Source of the DNA: JAGTJU01 sp038257535
GTDB lineage: Bacteria > Myxococcota_A > Polyangia > Fen-1088
NCBI GenBank assembly: GCA_038257535.1
Contig: JBBSJE010000002.1
Coordinates: 1-64,000 of the forward strand
Reading direction: 5' to 3'
Length of the DNA: 64,000 bases
Each line of letters starts with the position of its first letter. Position 1 is the first letter of the stretch. The position numbers were made by a program, and so were the translations under genes. Positions 39,635-48,173 of the stretch are shown in pieces. Below the pieces are notes generated by a model. That model was not told the origin of the DNA and did no database searches. It saw nothing but the letters and a program-made list of their open reading frames with translations.

Positions 39635-42600
39635 CTATTTCAACGACGACAGGTACGCGATCAAATCGCGCAGCTCGCGCTTGGTCAGAATGTCGCCGAA
39701 GCCATCGGGCATGCCGGAGGCGCCGGGCTCGCGATCGGCAATCTGCTTTTTCTCCAACGAAAGCGCCCCCTCTTCCACGGAATCCAGCAGCAAAACTTTG
39801 GGGGTTTCGCGCTTCACCGTGCCGCCGTGAATTGAACCGGTTTTCATCGTCACCAGAACCGATTCAAAGCCAGGCGCAAAATGCTTGCTGGGGAAAACCA
39901 CCGCCTCAAGCAGGTACTCGGGCGAGCGTTTGCGGCCAACGCCTCTAAGCTCGGGGCCCACTTCGGCGCCATGGCCCTCCACGCTGTGACAGCGGCGGCA
40001 TTGCACCTGGGTGTGGTACATGAACACGCGCCGTCCCAGCTCTACATCGCCGCCCGATGCGGCCTCAACGTACGGGCCTAGATCGGTTTCGGGACGTGCT
40101 TTTTCATGCTGCGCAAGCTTGGCCTGCAGCGCCGGTTGGTTCTTTTGCTTGGCCGCCTCCAACACGTCCAAGGTCATCGGACGGGGAAGCTTGCTGGCCA
40201 ACAGGTCCTCCATCAAGGCGAACAAACGCTCTGTGGCCCGCTCGTCCTTGAGCGCCGCAAGCAACCCCACGGCGGCCTGCTTTTCCTCGATCGCGCCTTT
40301 GCGCAAGGCTTCATCTATCAATCCCACGGCGGCCTCTGGTTCGGCTTTCACGCGCGCCTTCAATCCCCACAGCCGCACCTGCGGGGAAGGGTCTTTGGCA
40401 GCCAAAGGAAGCACTTGGGGCAGTTGCGGGGCGTTCAAATCCGAAAGCGCCTTGAGCGCCGCCAAACGCACGTCTTGATTGTCCCATCTTTTGGTCACAG
40501 CCTGAGCCAGCGCCGGGCCGGCGGCGGTTAACTTCATTTGCGCCGCGGTGGCCGCCGCAGCAACGAAGACCTCGGGCTGTCTTGGCAGCAACAACTTATC
40601 AAGGACCAAGGCCAGCGCGTCCGACGCGACCTTCCCGTCGCGCGCTGGTTTGGGGAAGGGGCGGTATTTGCCAGTGACCCTGTCTCGAGGTTGCGGCGTC
40701 GCCCACGTGCCCAAAGCGGTGATGGCTTCGCGCCGAAGCGTGGCCGCCGTGGCGCGATCGGCGGCCAGTGTGGCCAACACCTGCGCCGCCTCCGCGGTGC
40801 CCTGACGAAAATTTGCGTGAATCACACGCATAGCGATGGCCTCGTCTTTGCGCCATTGGGTCGAGGGACCGAGATTGGCCAAAGCTCCCGTGGCCTCATC
40901 GATAGGTACATCGTTGATCGCGCGGGCGGCTTCTCGCACCACCAGCATGTCCTTGTCCTGCAGAAACCTTGCAACCAGGGGGGACGCAAGCCGGCGCAGG
41001 GCCACCACCGCCGCCAACCTCACCGACGCTGAGGGGTGCTTGGTCAGATCGGCCAAGGCCTCAGGTGTTGAGCCGGCCGTTAACACCTGAACCCCCGCGT
41101 GACGGAGGAAGGGATCGCGGTCCGCGTTCTTCGCAAGCATCGCCAACGCTGCGGTGGTGGTGGCAGGCGCGTTTACTTGCAAGCGCGCCAAGCTCTGTGC
41201 GGCGAAGAAGCGCACGCGGTCGCTTTTGTCCGCGAGCGCTTGCGTTAACGGTTCAACCGAGCCTTCCGCCACGTGGTCTCCCAGCACCCGCGCAGCTTGT
41301 ACGCGCACCTCATCGTCCTTACCCGGTTTTGCGGTCAAACGCGCCACCAAGGCGGTTTGAAGGTCTGCAGGTTTGGTGGTTGGACGCGCCTTGGCGCCGG
41401 GCGCCGCGCGCAGGATCTGGCCCACACCCCAAACGCCATGCAGCTGCGCAAGCAACGGCTGTCCAGGCTGAGCTGCCTGCAACAGCAAGTCGTCGCGGCC
41501 GTTTTGCACCAACTGGAATTGTGCTTCCATGCGCACCCGCACATCGGGATGCGACAACAACGCGGACAGCGAATCGGGTGTGCGTGCGCGCCAGTCGCCG
41601 GCCAAAAGGGCTTGAACGCTTTCACCGGGCGGGGCCGCCGCGGGCTTTTCGTCGGTGAGACGGTGAATGCGGCCCTTGCCCGTACCAGACCAACCCAGCA
41701 CCCAGTCCGAAATGTAAAGCGCGCCGTCGGGACCGAAGTCGACATCTGTGGCCAACACGCCCCACGCAAAGTCCTTCCGACCCACAAGTTTGAAGTTCAC
41801 ACCGCGTGGCTGCACCTGAAAACTGTGGATGCCGCTGCTGCTGGGTTGCCCACGAAAATCGGCCAAGAAGAAATGATCGCGGTAGGCCTGCAAATGCCCG
41901 GTGCCCGGATGGTAGGTGAGGCCCGAGGGGCCACTGGTGATGTTTTCAACGGGGGGCAGGAGGTAAGCCGCTTGCCCTTTGAATTGCGGCTGCCACAGCT
42001 TTTCCGTGTTCCAAGGCCCGCGCTGCACCGGTCGGTTTAGGTATTGAAAGCCTACCCGCCAGCCGTACTCGCCCCCGTCTACCAAGTGGATGAACCGGGC
42101 TTTGTCGCCACCATCTGAATTGTTGTCGCCGGTAAACAAATTGCCGAACTTGTCGAAGGCAAGCTCTTGCGGGTTGCGAAGCCCCTGCGCCACCAGTTCA
42201 AGCCGGCTGCCATCAAGTTCGCAGCGAAACACGCCGCCGCGGTCAGGGATTGACAGCAGTTTGCCCTCGCGGGTTTTCACCGAGGCGCCCCGATCGCCAA
42301 TGCTGAAATACATGCGTCCGTCCGGGCCCAAACGCAGGCCGTGCATGTCGTGACCCATGAAGGCGTAGCGAACGCCGTAGCCCGTTGACATCACTTCGCG
42401 GGCGTCGGCGGCGCCATCGTTGTCTTTGTCGGATAGTCGCCAAACGCTTGGGATGTTGGTGATCCACACCTGCCCCTGCCGCGCCAGAACACCTGACATC
42501 AAACCATCCATGGGTTGATTGAAACCATCGGCAAACAGCGTGGATTGATCCGCCACCCCGTCGCCATCCACGTCTACCACGCGCTTGATGATGTCGGAGT

Positions 42601-43066
42601 CTTTCGTGAAGCGTTCCAAGTCACCTTCGAAGTACGTGCGGACCAGTAGCTCGCGGTCGGCCACCGTGCGGGCTGCCAACTCCGCATCGATGATTTCGTC
42701 GCCGATTTTCGACATGCGCTCTGGTGAGGCTTTGCTTTTGAACGCCTCTTTCGCCCACCCGCTGGCGCCGCGGTTGTCCAAAACGGCGGAGGCAATGCGA
42801 AACCCTTCGGCCACGAACATGCGGCCCTTTTCGTCGAACGAAAACGCGACGGGGTTTTCCAGCAGGGGCTCGGCGGCCCAGAGGTTTGCCTGCACGCCCT
42901 TTTGCAGCTTGATCTGTTTTGTGGCCTGGGTGGCTTCGGCGTTCGCGGCGTCAGATGGCTTGATCAACTCTGGAGGGGCGGCGGCCGCAACGGGGGCGAG
43001 CGCCGCACCTGTTAGGGCCGCCAACAAGAAAAAGGATTTGAGGGGGTTCGAGCGCGCAAGGTGCAT
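39635..43066 (-). CDS. PVC-type exported dehydrogenase-like protein with HEAT repeats and CxxCH haem motif
   Basis: A large exported protein (1143 aa) with an N-terminal signal peptide (about 1-29, ending AAAA). A beta-propeller of the sorbosone/glucose dehydrogenase type (about 50-470) contains NPVAFSFDEKGRMFVAEG and GPDGRMYFSIGDRG. Helical HEAT-like repeats (about 500-950) are rich in Ala and Leu, for example LGDHVAEGSVEPLTQAL. The C-terminal cytochrome c-like domain has CRRCHSVEGHG and a later SGMPDGFG with a Met that may be the axial ligand. This composite is common in planctomycetes and verrucomicrobia. The substrate is unknown; sugars or sugar alcohols are the usual guess. Confidence 0.88.
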   Translation of the reverse strand: MHLARSNPLKSFFLLAALTGAALAPVAAAAPPELIKPSDAANAEATQATKQIKLQKGVQANLWAAEPLLENPVAFSFDEKGRMFVAEGFRIASAVLDNRGASGWAKEAFKSKASPERMSKIGDEIIDAELAARTVADRELLVRTYFEGDLERFTKDSDIIKRVVDVDGDGVADQSTLFADGFNQPMDGLMSGVLARQGQVWITNIPSVWRLSDKDNDGAADAREVMSTGYGVRYAFMGHDMHGLRLGPDGRMYFSIGDRGASVKTREGKLLSIPDRGGVFRCELDGSRLELVAQGLRNPQELAFDKFGNLFTGDNNSDGGDKARFIHLVDGGEYGWRVGFQYLNRPVQRGPWNTEKLWQPQFKGQAAYLLPPVENITSGPSGLTYHPGTGHLQAYRDHFFLADFRGQPSSSGIHSFQVQPRGVNFKLVGRKDFAWGVLATDVDFGPDGALYISDWVLGWSGTGKGRIHRLTDEKPAAAPPGESVQALLAGDWRARTPDSLSALLSHPDVRVRMEAQFQLVQNGRDDLLLQAAQPGQPLLAQLHGVWGVGQILRAAPGAKARPTTKPADLQTALVARLTAKPGKDDEVRVQAARVLGDHVAEGSVEPLTQALADKSDRVRFFAAQSLARLQVNAPATTTAALAMLAKNADRDPFLRHAGVQVLTAGSTPEALADLTKHPSASVRLAAVVALRRLASPLVARFLQDKDMLVVREAARAINDVPIDEATGALANLGPSTQWRKDEAIAMRVIHANFRQGTAEAAQVLATLAADRATAATLRREAITALGTWATPQPRDRVTGKYRPFPKPARDGKVASDALALVLDKLLLPRQPEVFVAAAATAAQMKLTAAGPALAQAVTKRWDNQDVRLAALKALSDLNAPQLPQVLPLAAKDPSPQVRLWGLKARVKAEPEAAVGLIDEALRKGAIEEKQAAVGLLAALKDERATERLFALMEDLLASKLPRPMTLDVLEAAKQKNQPALQAKLAQHEKARPETDLGPYVEAASGGDVELGRRVFMYHTQVQCRRCHSVEGHGAEVGPELRGVGRKRSPEYLLEAVVFPSKHFAPGFESVLVTMKTGSIHGGTVKRETPKVLLLDSVEEGALSLEKKQIADREPGASGMPDGFGDILTKRELRDLIAYLSSLK

Positions 43067-43164
43067 ATAGACCGGTAAACTTAACCGTTATGCAGCCTGG
43101 GTGAAAGCGCCTCAAGCAATGGTGCGCCGCGCTGGGCGGACCCAGCGTGACATGCAGCACGCGA

Positions 43165-44967
43165 TTACAACACCGGTGGCAGCTGGAAGGCTTCCCAGGC
43201 CGGGGTGGTGTTCAGCGTGTCGGTGGGCTGATTCCAAAGATAAATGGCGGGGAAAGTCTGAACGCCATTTTCGTTAACCACAACGGCCGACATATAAAGT
43301 TGCGACACCTGCACCAAGCTGCCACCGGGCATTTGCGGGTTTGCGTGGTTGCTTTTCACGGGAGGAATGTCGCCGCGGTTGGACGAAAACACGATCCAAT
43401 ACACAGTTGATGAGCCGGAGGACTGCACGCTGGGCGACCAGCGCACCCAATGGTTGTTGATGCCTGGGCTCTTTTTGCCCGAGCAGGCGGGCGGATCGTT
43501 GGCGGCCAGGCGCAGCGATTGTCCGCTGCGCACGGACACTGCGAACAGCTCGGCGTTGGGGTTGGCGTACATGGTTTGCCCGGCAGGAACGCGGTTGTAG
43601 GCGATAAGTTGGTCGTCGGGCGACCACGCTGGGTAGTACTCCTCAAAATCCGCCTCCGAGGCCCCCGGCACCGGCGTTGCGGGGCCGCCCGCGCGGTTGT
43701 TAAACGGCACCGTGTACAAGTCGGTGGCGCCTTTTTCCAAGCGGCCATCCAAGTTGCCGCCGTTGGTTGAGGCGTAAGCGATGCGGGTGCCATCTTTGCT
43801 CCAATCGGGCGAAGCCGCGCCGCGCGTATCGCCTTCTCGCGCGATCACGCCGAACTGCACGCCCCTCACCGTGAACTTGGGATCCATGGGCGCCGGTGAA
43901 TCCAGGTTGTACCAAACCAGCTCGGCCTTCTTGTTGTTGTCGGTTGCCCAAGGCGCCATGGGATTTTGCAAGCTTGACGACACAACCATGGTTCGGTCAC
44001 CGGTTGTCCAATGCCGATTTGAAAACGCCATCATGCCGCCCCACGGCCGGTTCAAAGCCGAGAGGCCACCTTGGCTCATGCTGGGCAGCGGTTTGCCCCG
44101 CACATCGGGTTTCACGCCTGCAATCACGGAGTTCCACGGCCAGTGATCGGTAAACGCCACATATTGTCCATCAGGCGTGGCCACGTGGCAGCCAATGCAA
44201 CGAGGCTTGCGCGGCTCTCCACCCTGCGTGCGGCTGGGCTGTTCAATGTCAGGAATGCGCAAGGCCACCACGGTGGATTCGTCGCCCACCGCAAACCCGC
44301 GCAGCTCGGAATCGTTTTCCACTGTGGGGTCCGTGGGCATTTTGCCCACCTCGGCAGGTTTGGCGGCCCAGAACACCATGGAGCCTGAGGCCTCTACGTT
44401 CGAGATGCCAAACCGCGCTTTGCTGGTGCCGCCCCCGGGCACGCGCACTTGCACCGTGACGTTGCCGCCGCGCGCATGGCTGCTCAAGCTTCGCCACATA
44501 TCTTTGGGCATCTTCCATTCGCTGGCCGTGGTGTACACCACCAACTCGTGCTTCTGCTTCGGCGCGGTGAACTTCAGCTGCACAGGGCCCGTGGCGCCCG
44601 TCCAGCGGATGCGCGGGCGCAGCCAGTTGCTGGGAAACAACGAGCCATCTTCTGGCTCCATGATGCAGGGGCCTCCGCCGTCGCTGCCGGCGCCACTGAA
44701 TTGGCCCTCCACGCCTTCCGCACCCGCTTCAACGATGGGCGCTGCAGGAAAGTCTTCGCACACGTCATTGGCGCAGGGCAGGGGGCTAAAGCCGCCGTTG
44801 AGGCCGCCAAAGTTCGCAAAGCCACCGCCTCCGTTGCCGCCTTGTCCCGGGCCCGAACCTCCTGGGGAGCCTGAGGTGTCAACGTCAGCCTTGGCGCAGG
44901 CGCCGCCCAGGGCCAAAGCCAATCCCGCAAGCAAAAACAAATTCTGATTCGTCTGTGAAGTGGCCAC
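43165..44967 (-). CDS. Lipoprotein with TolB-like propeller and CxxCH motif
   Basis: A 600-aa lipoprotein. The start is GTG at 44967 with AGGAG 5 nt upstream. The lipobox LGGAC (Cys near residue 24) is followed by a Gly-rich linker (about 33-60). The middle part has a CIGCHVATPDG segment (near 257) that looks like a haem-c site. The C-terminal half has PD40/TolB-like propeller blades, for example SPDWSKDGTRIAYAS and YPAWSPDDQLIAYNR. It lies 98 bp upstream of the PVC-type gene on the same strand, so the two may form an exported redox pair. Function unknown. Confidence 0.8.
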   Translation of the reverse strand: MATSQTNQNLFLLAGLALALGGACAKADVDTSGSPGGSGPGQGGNGGGGFANFGGLNGGFSPLPCANDVCEDFPAAPIVEAGAEGVEGQFSGAGSDGGGPCIMEPEDGSLFPSNWLRPRIRWTGATGPVQLKFTAPKQKHELVVYTTASEWKMPKDMWRSLSSHARGGNVTVQVRVPGGGTSKARFGISNVEASGSMVFWAAKPAEVGKMPTDPTVENDSELRGFAVGDESTVVALRIPDIEQPSRTQGGEPRKPRCIGCHVATPDGQYVAFTDHWPWNSVIAGVKPDVRGKPLPSMSQGGLSALNRPWGGMMAFSNRHWTTGDRTMVVSSSLQNPMAPWATDNNKKAELVWYNLDSPAPMDPKFTVRGVQFGVIAREGDTRGAASPDWSKDGTRIAYASTNGGNLDGRLEKGATDLYTVPFNNRAGGPATPVPGASEADFEEYYPAWSPDDQLIAYNRVPAGQTMYANPNAELFAVSVRSGQSLRLAANDPPACSGKKSPGINNHWVRWSPSVQSSGSSTVYWIVFSSNRGDIPPVKSNHANPQMPGGSLVQVSQLYMSAVVVNENGVQTFPAIYLWNQPTDTLNTTPAWEAFQLPPVL

Positions 44968-45069
44968 GAGGTCTCCTGGGCAAAAAGTCCCAATGTCTCA
45001 ACGGGCCGCCGTGCTGAAGTGGGAAAACTTGCAACGGCATTGGCCGCGACGGCCAGGCAGGTCGTGCGG

Positions 45070-45098
45070 TTGCTACCGGGCTGCGATTTCGCTAGGTA
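45070..45098 (+). promoter_or_regulatory. Weak candidate promoter for purB
   Basis: TTGCTA (45070-45075) and TAGGTA (45093-45098) are 17 bp apart, 45 bp upstream of the purB ATG. Visual match only, in a 176-bp divergent gap. Confidence 0.25.
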
Positions 45099-45143
45099 CA
45101 TGCTTTTTCCTTCTCCAATCGCCACCAATCGCCACGGACAACG

Positions 45144-46478
45144 ATGCTCGAACGATACAGCCGCCCCGCCCTACGAGACCTTTGGTCTGACCTTAAGCGT
45201 TACAACACCTGGTTGGAGGTGGAGCTTTCCGCCTGCCAAGCCATGGAAGAGGCAGAGCTTGTGCCAGCAGGCACCGCGGCCGATGTGCGTGCGCGTGCGG
45301 GCGGCAAACTGGATCCGGCTGCCATCTTGGAGCACGAAGCACGCACCAAACACGACGTGATCGCGTTTCTGACCCACGTGGAAGAGCTGGCCCAAGAGCC
45401 CGCACGTTGGTTGCACCTGGGCATGACCAGCTCAGACGTTTTGGACGCTTCGTTTGCGATGCTGCTCAAAGAAGCCGGCGTGGAAATTTTGGCTGGGGTG
45501 GATTTGTTGCGGCAAGCCTGCCGCGCCAAAGCCGAAGAGCACCGCAAGACCCCCATGATTGGCCGCTCTCACGGCATTCACGCCGAACCCATCACGGCGG
45601 GGCTGGTGTTTGCAGGGTTTTACGCGGAACTGGGCCGCGCCCGCCGGGAATTGCAGCGTGCTTGTGAAGAAGTGGCCGTGGGCAAAATTGCCGGCGCCGT
45701 GGGCACTTACGCGAATTTGGATCCGGCAATTGAAGCCAAGGCTTTGGCAAAGCTGGGTTTGCGGGCGGAAACCGTGCCCACGCAAATCGTGGCGCGCGAC
45801 CGTCACGCGGCGTTCTTCTCGGCCTTGAGCCGCTTGGGCACAGCGGTGGAGCGCCTGGCGGTCACCGTGCGCCACTGGCAGCGCACCGAGGTGGGTGAGG
45901 CCATTGAAGCGTTTGGCAAGGGCCAAAAGGGTTCATCGGCGATGCCTCACAAGAAGAACCCGATCTTGTCGGAAAACCTGTGCGGCCTGGCGCGCCTGTT
46001 GCGCAGCTACGAACAAGCCGCGCGCGAAAACGTGGCGCTGTGGCACGAGCGCGACATTTCCCACTCATCGGTTGAGCGCACAATTGGTCCCGACGCCACC
46101 GCGCTGGCTGATTTCATGGTTCGTCGTGCCGCTTCGTTGGTTGAAGGCTTGGGCATCAACGAAGCCCGCATGTTGCAGAACCTGAATCTTACGGGGGGCC
46201 TGTACTTTAGCGAAGCGGTGATGCTGGCGTTGGTGCGCAAGGGCATGGCCCGCCAAGCTGCCTACGAATTGGTTCAGCGCAACGCTCTGTTGGTGGCGGC
46301 GCGCATTGGCCTGCCTGAAGCCAAAGGGCCGTCGTTTCAGCAGTTGCTGACGGACGACGCTGACATCGCTTCGCGCCTCACCGCCGCCGAAATTGCGCAG
46401 TGTTTTGATTTGAATCATCACTTGCGCCACGCCGACGCGATCATTGATAGGGCGTTGGCTGATTCTGATCTCGCCTAA
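45144..46478 (+). CDS. purB: Adenylosuccinate lyase
   Basis: Cleaves SAICAR and adenylosuccinate in purine synthesis. The fumarase/aspartase superfamily motifs are intact: LHLGMTSSDVLDA, GRSHGIHAEP with the catalytic His, the signature GSSAMPHKKNP (near residue 260) and SSVERTIGPDAT. Length 444 aa is normal for the short bacterial type. It diverges from the lipoprotein gene and is followed by purC after 29 bp. Confidence 0.97.
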   Translation: MLERYSRPALRDLWSDLKRYNTWLEVELSACQAMEEAELVPAGTAADVRARAGGKLDPAAILEHEARTKHDVIAFLTHVEELAQEPARWLHLGMTSSDVLDASFAMLLKEAGVEILAGVDLLRQACRAKAEEHRKTPMIGRSHGIHAEPITAGLVFAGFYAELGRARRELQRACEEVAVGKIAGAVGTYANLDPAIEAKALAKLGLRAETVPTQIVARDRHAAFFSALSRLGTAVERLAVTVRHWQRTEVGEAIEAFGKGQKGSSAMPHKKNPILSENLCGLARLLRSYEQAARENVALWHERDISHSSVERTIGPDATALADFMVRRAASLVEGLGINEARMLQNLNLTGGLYFSEAVMLALVRKGMARQAAYELVQRNALLVAARIGLPEAKGPSFQQLLTDDADIASRLTAAEIAQCFDLNHHLRHADAIIDRALADSDLA

Positions 46479-46507
46479 GCGTAGCCACCGCGCCCTGGAG
46501 CCCGTGC

Positions 46508-47467
46508 ATGATCGACATCAAACAGATTGAGGATCAGCTGTCCCACACTTTGGATCGGTCAAACTTTCCCGAGTTGGGCAGCGCCTACGTGGGCAAAGTG
46601 CGCGACTGTTACACAAAGGACGGCAAGCGCACCATCATCGTGAGCGATCGCATCAGCGCCTTTGACGTGGTGTTGGGCACGATTCCCTTCAAAGGCCAGG
46701 TGCTCAACCGCATGGCGCGGCATTGGTTCGACCTCACCAAAGATCTGGTGCCCAATCATGTCATCAGCACACCCGATCCGTCGGTGATGGTGGCGATCGA
46801 ATGCGAGCCTTTGCCGGTGGAATTCGTGATGCGTGCGTATTTGGCGGGCACCACAAAAACCTCCATTTGGTACCACTACGAGCAGGGCGCGCGCAGCTTC
46901 TGTGGCTTTGCCTTGCCCGAAGGCATGCGGCGCAATCAGCCTCTGGCCGCACCGATCCTCACGCCCTCCACCAAAGCCGCCCAAGGCGGACACGACGAAT
47001 CGGTGTCGCGCGATGAACTTCTGCAGCGTGGGGCGATCAGTGAAAGCGATTTTGTGACCGCCGAAGCCATGTGCCAAAGCTTGTTCGCCTTTGGCCAACA
47101 AGAAGCCGCGCGCCGCGGTTTGATCTTGGTGGATACGAAGTACGAAATCGGCCGCCGCCCCGATGGCAGCCTGTGTTTTATCGACGAAATCCATACGCCC
47201 GATAGTTCCCGCTATTGGTTCGCCGACGACTTCCAAATGCGTTTCGAGCGGGGCGAGGATCCGCGCGGGCTCGACAAAGATTACGTGCGCAACAGCTTCG
47301 TGGCGCAAGGCTACCGCGGCGACGGGCCACCGCCCCCGCTGACCGATGAGGTTCGAGTGGAAGCCTCTCGCCGCTACATGGCGTTGGCCGAACTCATCAC
47401 GGGCGCGCCGTTCGTGCCCAACACCGAAGAGCCTGTGGCGCGCATTCGCCGCAGCCTGGGTTTGTGA
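46508..47467 (+). CDS. purC: SAICAR synthase (phosphoribosylaminoimidazole-succinocarboxamide synthase)
   Basis: Joins aspartate to CAIR in purine synthesis. Motifs GKVRDCYTKDGK, VSDRISAFDVVLGTIPFKG, VNPxPVEFV-like EPLPVEFVMRAYL and LVDTKYEIG are intact. At 319 aa it belongs to the longer bacterial/eukaryotic-type group, not the 240-aa E. coli type. Its stop overlaps the GTG start of the PurQ-like gene by 4 nt, which ties the two in translation. Confidence 0.96.
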   Translation: MIDIKQIEDQLSHTLDRSNFPELGSAYVGKVRDCYTKDGKRTIIVSDRISAFDVVLGTIPFKGQVLNRMARHWFDLTKDLVPNHVISTPDPSVMVAIECEPLPVEFVMRAYLAGTTKTSIWYHYEQGARSFCGFALPEGMRRNQPLAAPILTPSTKAAQGGHDESVSRDELLQRGAISESDFVTAEAMCQSLFAFGQQEAARRGLILVDTKYEIGRRPDGSLCFIDEIHTPDSSRYWFADDFQMRFERGEDPRGLDKDYVRNSFVAQGYRGDGPPPPLTDEVRVEASRRYMALAELITGAPFVPNTEEPVARIRRSLGL

Positions 47468-48159
47468 AAGTCGTGGCCGCGCCGGCACAGCTGCGGCTTG
47501 CGGTGGTGCTGCCCGCCGACGTGGCGGCGCCCTCAGTGCCGGGAGCATCTGTTGTGCGTTGGAGCTTGGACGCGTCCGACGAAACCTTTGACCCAGCCGA
47601 TTGCGTTGTGGTCGCCGCAACCATCACCCCAAACGCCCGCGCGGCAGCGGCGATCCACGCACACGCCGCCGCCGGCGGCCCGACGCTGGGCCTAGGTCCT
47701 GGCTTTGCCAGTTTGTGCGACTTGGGTCTGCTTCCCGGCCGCGTGGAACTGGTGACACTGCCCGTGGCTAAGCAAGTTTGTTTGCGCGTTGAAGGCCAAC
47801 CTACGCCATTTACCGCCGGCATTCCCGCTGGCCGTGTGCTGCACCTGCCGGCGAATTTCGCGGCGGCTTACCACAGCCCCGATAGGCTTTCGCTTGAGCA
47901 GTCCGGCCAGGTTGTGTTTCGCTATTGCGACGAATGGGCGGGCTTGGGTGATGCGCACAACCCTTACGAGGCCCCGGCTGCCATCGCGGGCGTGTGCAAC
48001 GAAGCGGGCCACGTTGTGGGCCTGCAAGCGTGGCTGCCGGCGCTGTACGGCGGATTGCAGGCAGAGGGGCAAAGCAAAGCAGAGACGCAAATTTTTGCCT
48101 CAACCGCCTTATGGATGGCACAAAGAAGAACCGCAAGCCGCAGCGGCAAATCGCGCTAA
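47464..48159 (+). CDS. PurQ-like protein lacking the amidotransferase catalytic triad
   Basis: A 231-aa homologue of the glutaminase subunit of FGAM synthase (PurQ). Alignment by eye to B. subtilis PurQ is clear around LGLLPGRVEL, VVFRYCD and IAGVCNEAGHVVGL. But the nucleophile elbow GVCNGFQ is GLGPGFASL, so Cys is Gly78 and Asn is Pro79. The C-terminal MPHPER is QAWLPA, so His is Trp190 and Glu is Pro192. The oxyanion loop PGGFSYGD is also absent. The reading frame is intact and overlaps purC by 4 nt. It cannot hydrolyse glutamine in the normal way; a structural role with PurL or a new function is possible. Confidence 0.82.
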   Translation: MKVVAAPAQLRLAVVLPADVAAPSVPGASVVRWSLDASDETFDPADCVVVAATITPNARAAAAIHAHAAAGGPTLGLGPGFASLCDLGLLPGRVELVTLPVAKQVCLRVEGQPTPFTAGIPAGRVLHLPANFAAAYHSPDRLSLEQSGQVVFRYCDEWAGLGDAHNPYEAPAAIAGVCNEAGHVVGLQAWLPALYGGLQAEGQSKAETQIFASTALWMAQRRTASRSGKSR

Positions 48160-48173
48160 CCCCAACATCGACC

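Noticed and set aside
45116..45135. CAATCGCCAC direct repeat just before purB, possible regulator site
   Set aside because: Only two 10-bp copies adjacent to the start; too short to separate from chance without comparison.
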